DNA from: Roseomonas sp.
GTDB taxonomy: Bacteria; Pseudomonadota; Alphaproteobacteria; Acetobacterales; Acetobacteraceae
Reading direction: 5' to 3'
Assembly (NCBI GenBank): GCA_020249925.1
Contig: JADCER010000005.1
Span: forward strand, 496,001-560,000
DNA length: 64,000 nucleotides
Positions 63,598 through 64,000 of this stretch are shown here, in pieces (position 1 is the first letter of the stretch; the number at the start of each line of letters is the position of its first letter). The translations under genes were made by a program, and so were the position numbers. The notes under the pieces are model-generated. The model was given only the letters and a program-made list of their open reading frames with translations, made no database searches and was not told the origin of the DNA.

Positions 63598-64000
63598 TTA
63601 GCTCCCAATCTTCAGCGTTGAGGTCAGACCGCGCAGGCAAGCCAGGATGGAAAGCGGCGTGATCTTGCCGGTGCGGGGATTTTCCTCCGATGGGACGTTT
63701 TCAATCGTCATGGTGAGCCGGACGGTAGAGGCCTCCACCCGGATGGTATGCGTATTGCGGGTCACCGCGGGGTCGGCCCAGATTTCAACCATGGTGCGTT
63801 CCGGCCCGATGCCGGCCAAGGCGAGCGCGGCGGCGACATTCACATTGGCGGGAAAGCCCTGCGCCGCGTCAAAGGCATTGCCCTTGAAGACGCGGGTCGC
63901 GCTGGTGATGGCGGCGACATCAATCCTGTTCTTCTCAAGATAGGGGGCGCCGGCCAGGCCGCGGGGGGGCTTGCGGGTTTCGATGGTCACACTCTCGACA
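63598..64000 (-). CDS. nadX: L-aspartate dehydrogenase, C-terminal part
   Basis: The frame is open to the window edge, so the N-terminal Rossmann domain lies outside. The visible 133 residues match the DUF108 catalytic domain of aspartate dehydrogenases: FDAAQGFPANVNVAAALALAG, DPAVTRNTHTI and ENVPSEENPRTG. The enzyme oxidises L-aspartate to iminoaspartate, either for NAD synthesis or, in clusters with transporters, for aspartate breakdown. The adjacent Bug gene favours a catabolic role but does not prove it. Confidence 0.88.
   Translation of the reverse strand, partial: VESVTIETRKPPRGLAGAPYLEKNRIDVAAITSATRVFKGNAFDAAQGFPANVNVAAALALAGIGPERTMVEIWADPAVTRNTHTIRVEASTVRLTMTIENVPSEENPRTGKITPLSILACLRGLTSTLKIGS

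Noticed and set aside
63598..64000. Truncated aspartate dehydrogenase as a pseudogene
   Set aside because: The frame stays open to the window edge with all visible motifs intact, so the truncation is due to the window.

Overview
The window is chromosomal DNA from a high-G+C alphaproteobacterium, most likely Acetobacteraceae/Rhodospirillales (Roseomonas-like). This is an inference. It rests on a GcrA-type cell-cycle regulator with GANTC sites near its gene, a COQ9 homologue, a Rhodobacter-type PmtA phospholipid methyltransferase, LpxI instead of LpxH, a yfgM-bamB-der block, an amtB whose product has a signal peptide, alphaproteobacterial S4 and S21 proteins, and five Bug/TctC-type periplasmic binding proteins. 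No rRNA, tRNA, CRISPR array, phage or transposase gene was seen.

Layout. 1-2146: end of a spermidine/putrescine-type ABC importer (binding protein cut by the window edge, two permeases). 2185-5330 (minus): EamA exporter, then a tightly overlapping maf / Bug / HD-hydrolase set. 5412-10143: Bug protein, proA, an exported hydratase-like protein and a Baeyer-Villiger-type monooxygenase. 10204-12007: nadD-rsfS-rlmH, where the last two genes have no ATG/GTG/TTG at their expected starts. 12008-12304: hairpin-rich spacer. 12305-19237: ada, a 3-hydroxyisobutyrate-dehydrogenase-like gene, rpsD, rpsU, def-COQ9, an exported Cys-containing protein, an SDR lacking the catalytic Tyr, and a DUF533/TerB-like protein. 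19475-22472: complete tctCBA tricarboxylate transporter. 22611-29103: pmtA, EamA, gcrA, MATE, alaS. 29387-33415: accessory stretch with a TetR regulator and small membrane protein, an ABM monooxygenase, a DapA-like lyase, an amidohydrolase and a lipoprotein. 33568-36918: yfgM-like, bamB, der. 36980-43222: MFS transporter, then a complete peptide/nickel-type ABC importer. 43309-46472: ubiH divergent from glnK-amtB, which has a sigma54/NtrC-like control region. 46550-62387 (all minus): gloA, then the conserved translation/envelope superoperon read as rpsB-tsf-[marR-Bug insertion]-pyrH-frr-uppS-cdsA-dxr-rseP-bamA-skp-lpxD-fabZ-lpxA-lpxI. 62557-64000: another Bug protein and the C-terminal part of an L-aspartate dehydrogenase.

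How the genes fit together. The superoperon joins protein synthesis (S2, EF-Ts, RRF), UMP supply, isoprenoid and phospholipid precursors (Dxr, UppS, CdsA), outer-membrane protein assembly (BamA, Skp, RseP) and lipid A synthesis (LpxD, FabZ, LpxA, LpxI). The accessory genes are mostly uptake of organic acids, peptides and polyamines plus oxidative catabolism. The observations most worth following up are the 2-kb marR-Bug insertion between tsf and pyrH, two regulator genes whose promoters imply leaderless mRNAs, non-canonical starts on rsfS and rlmH, a 46-nt hairpin repeat present in two distant spacers, and catalytic-residue losses in an SDR and a DapA-family protein.
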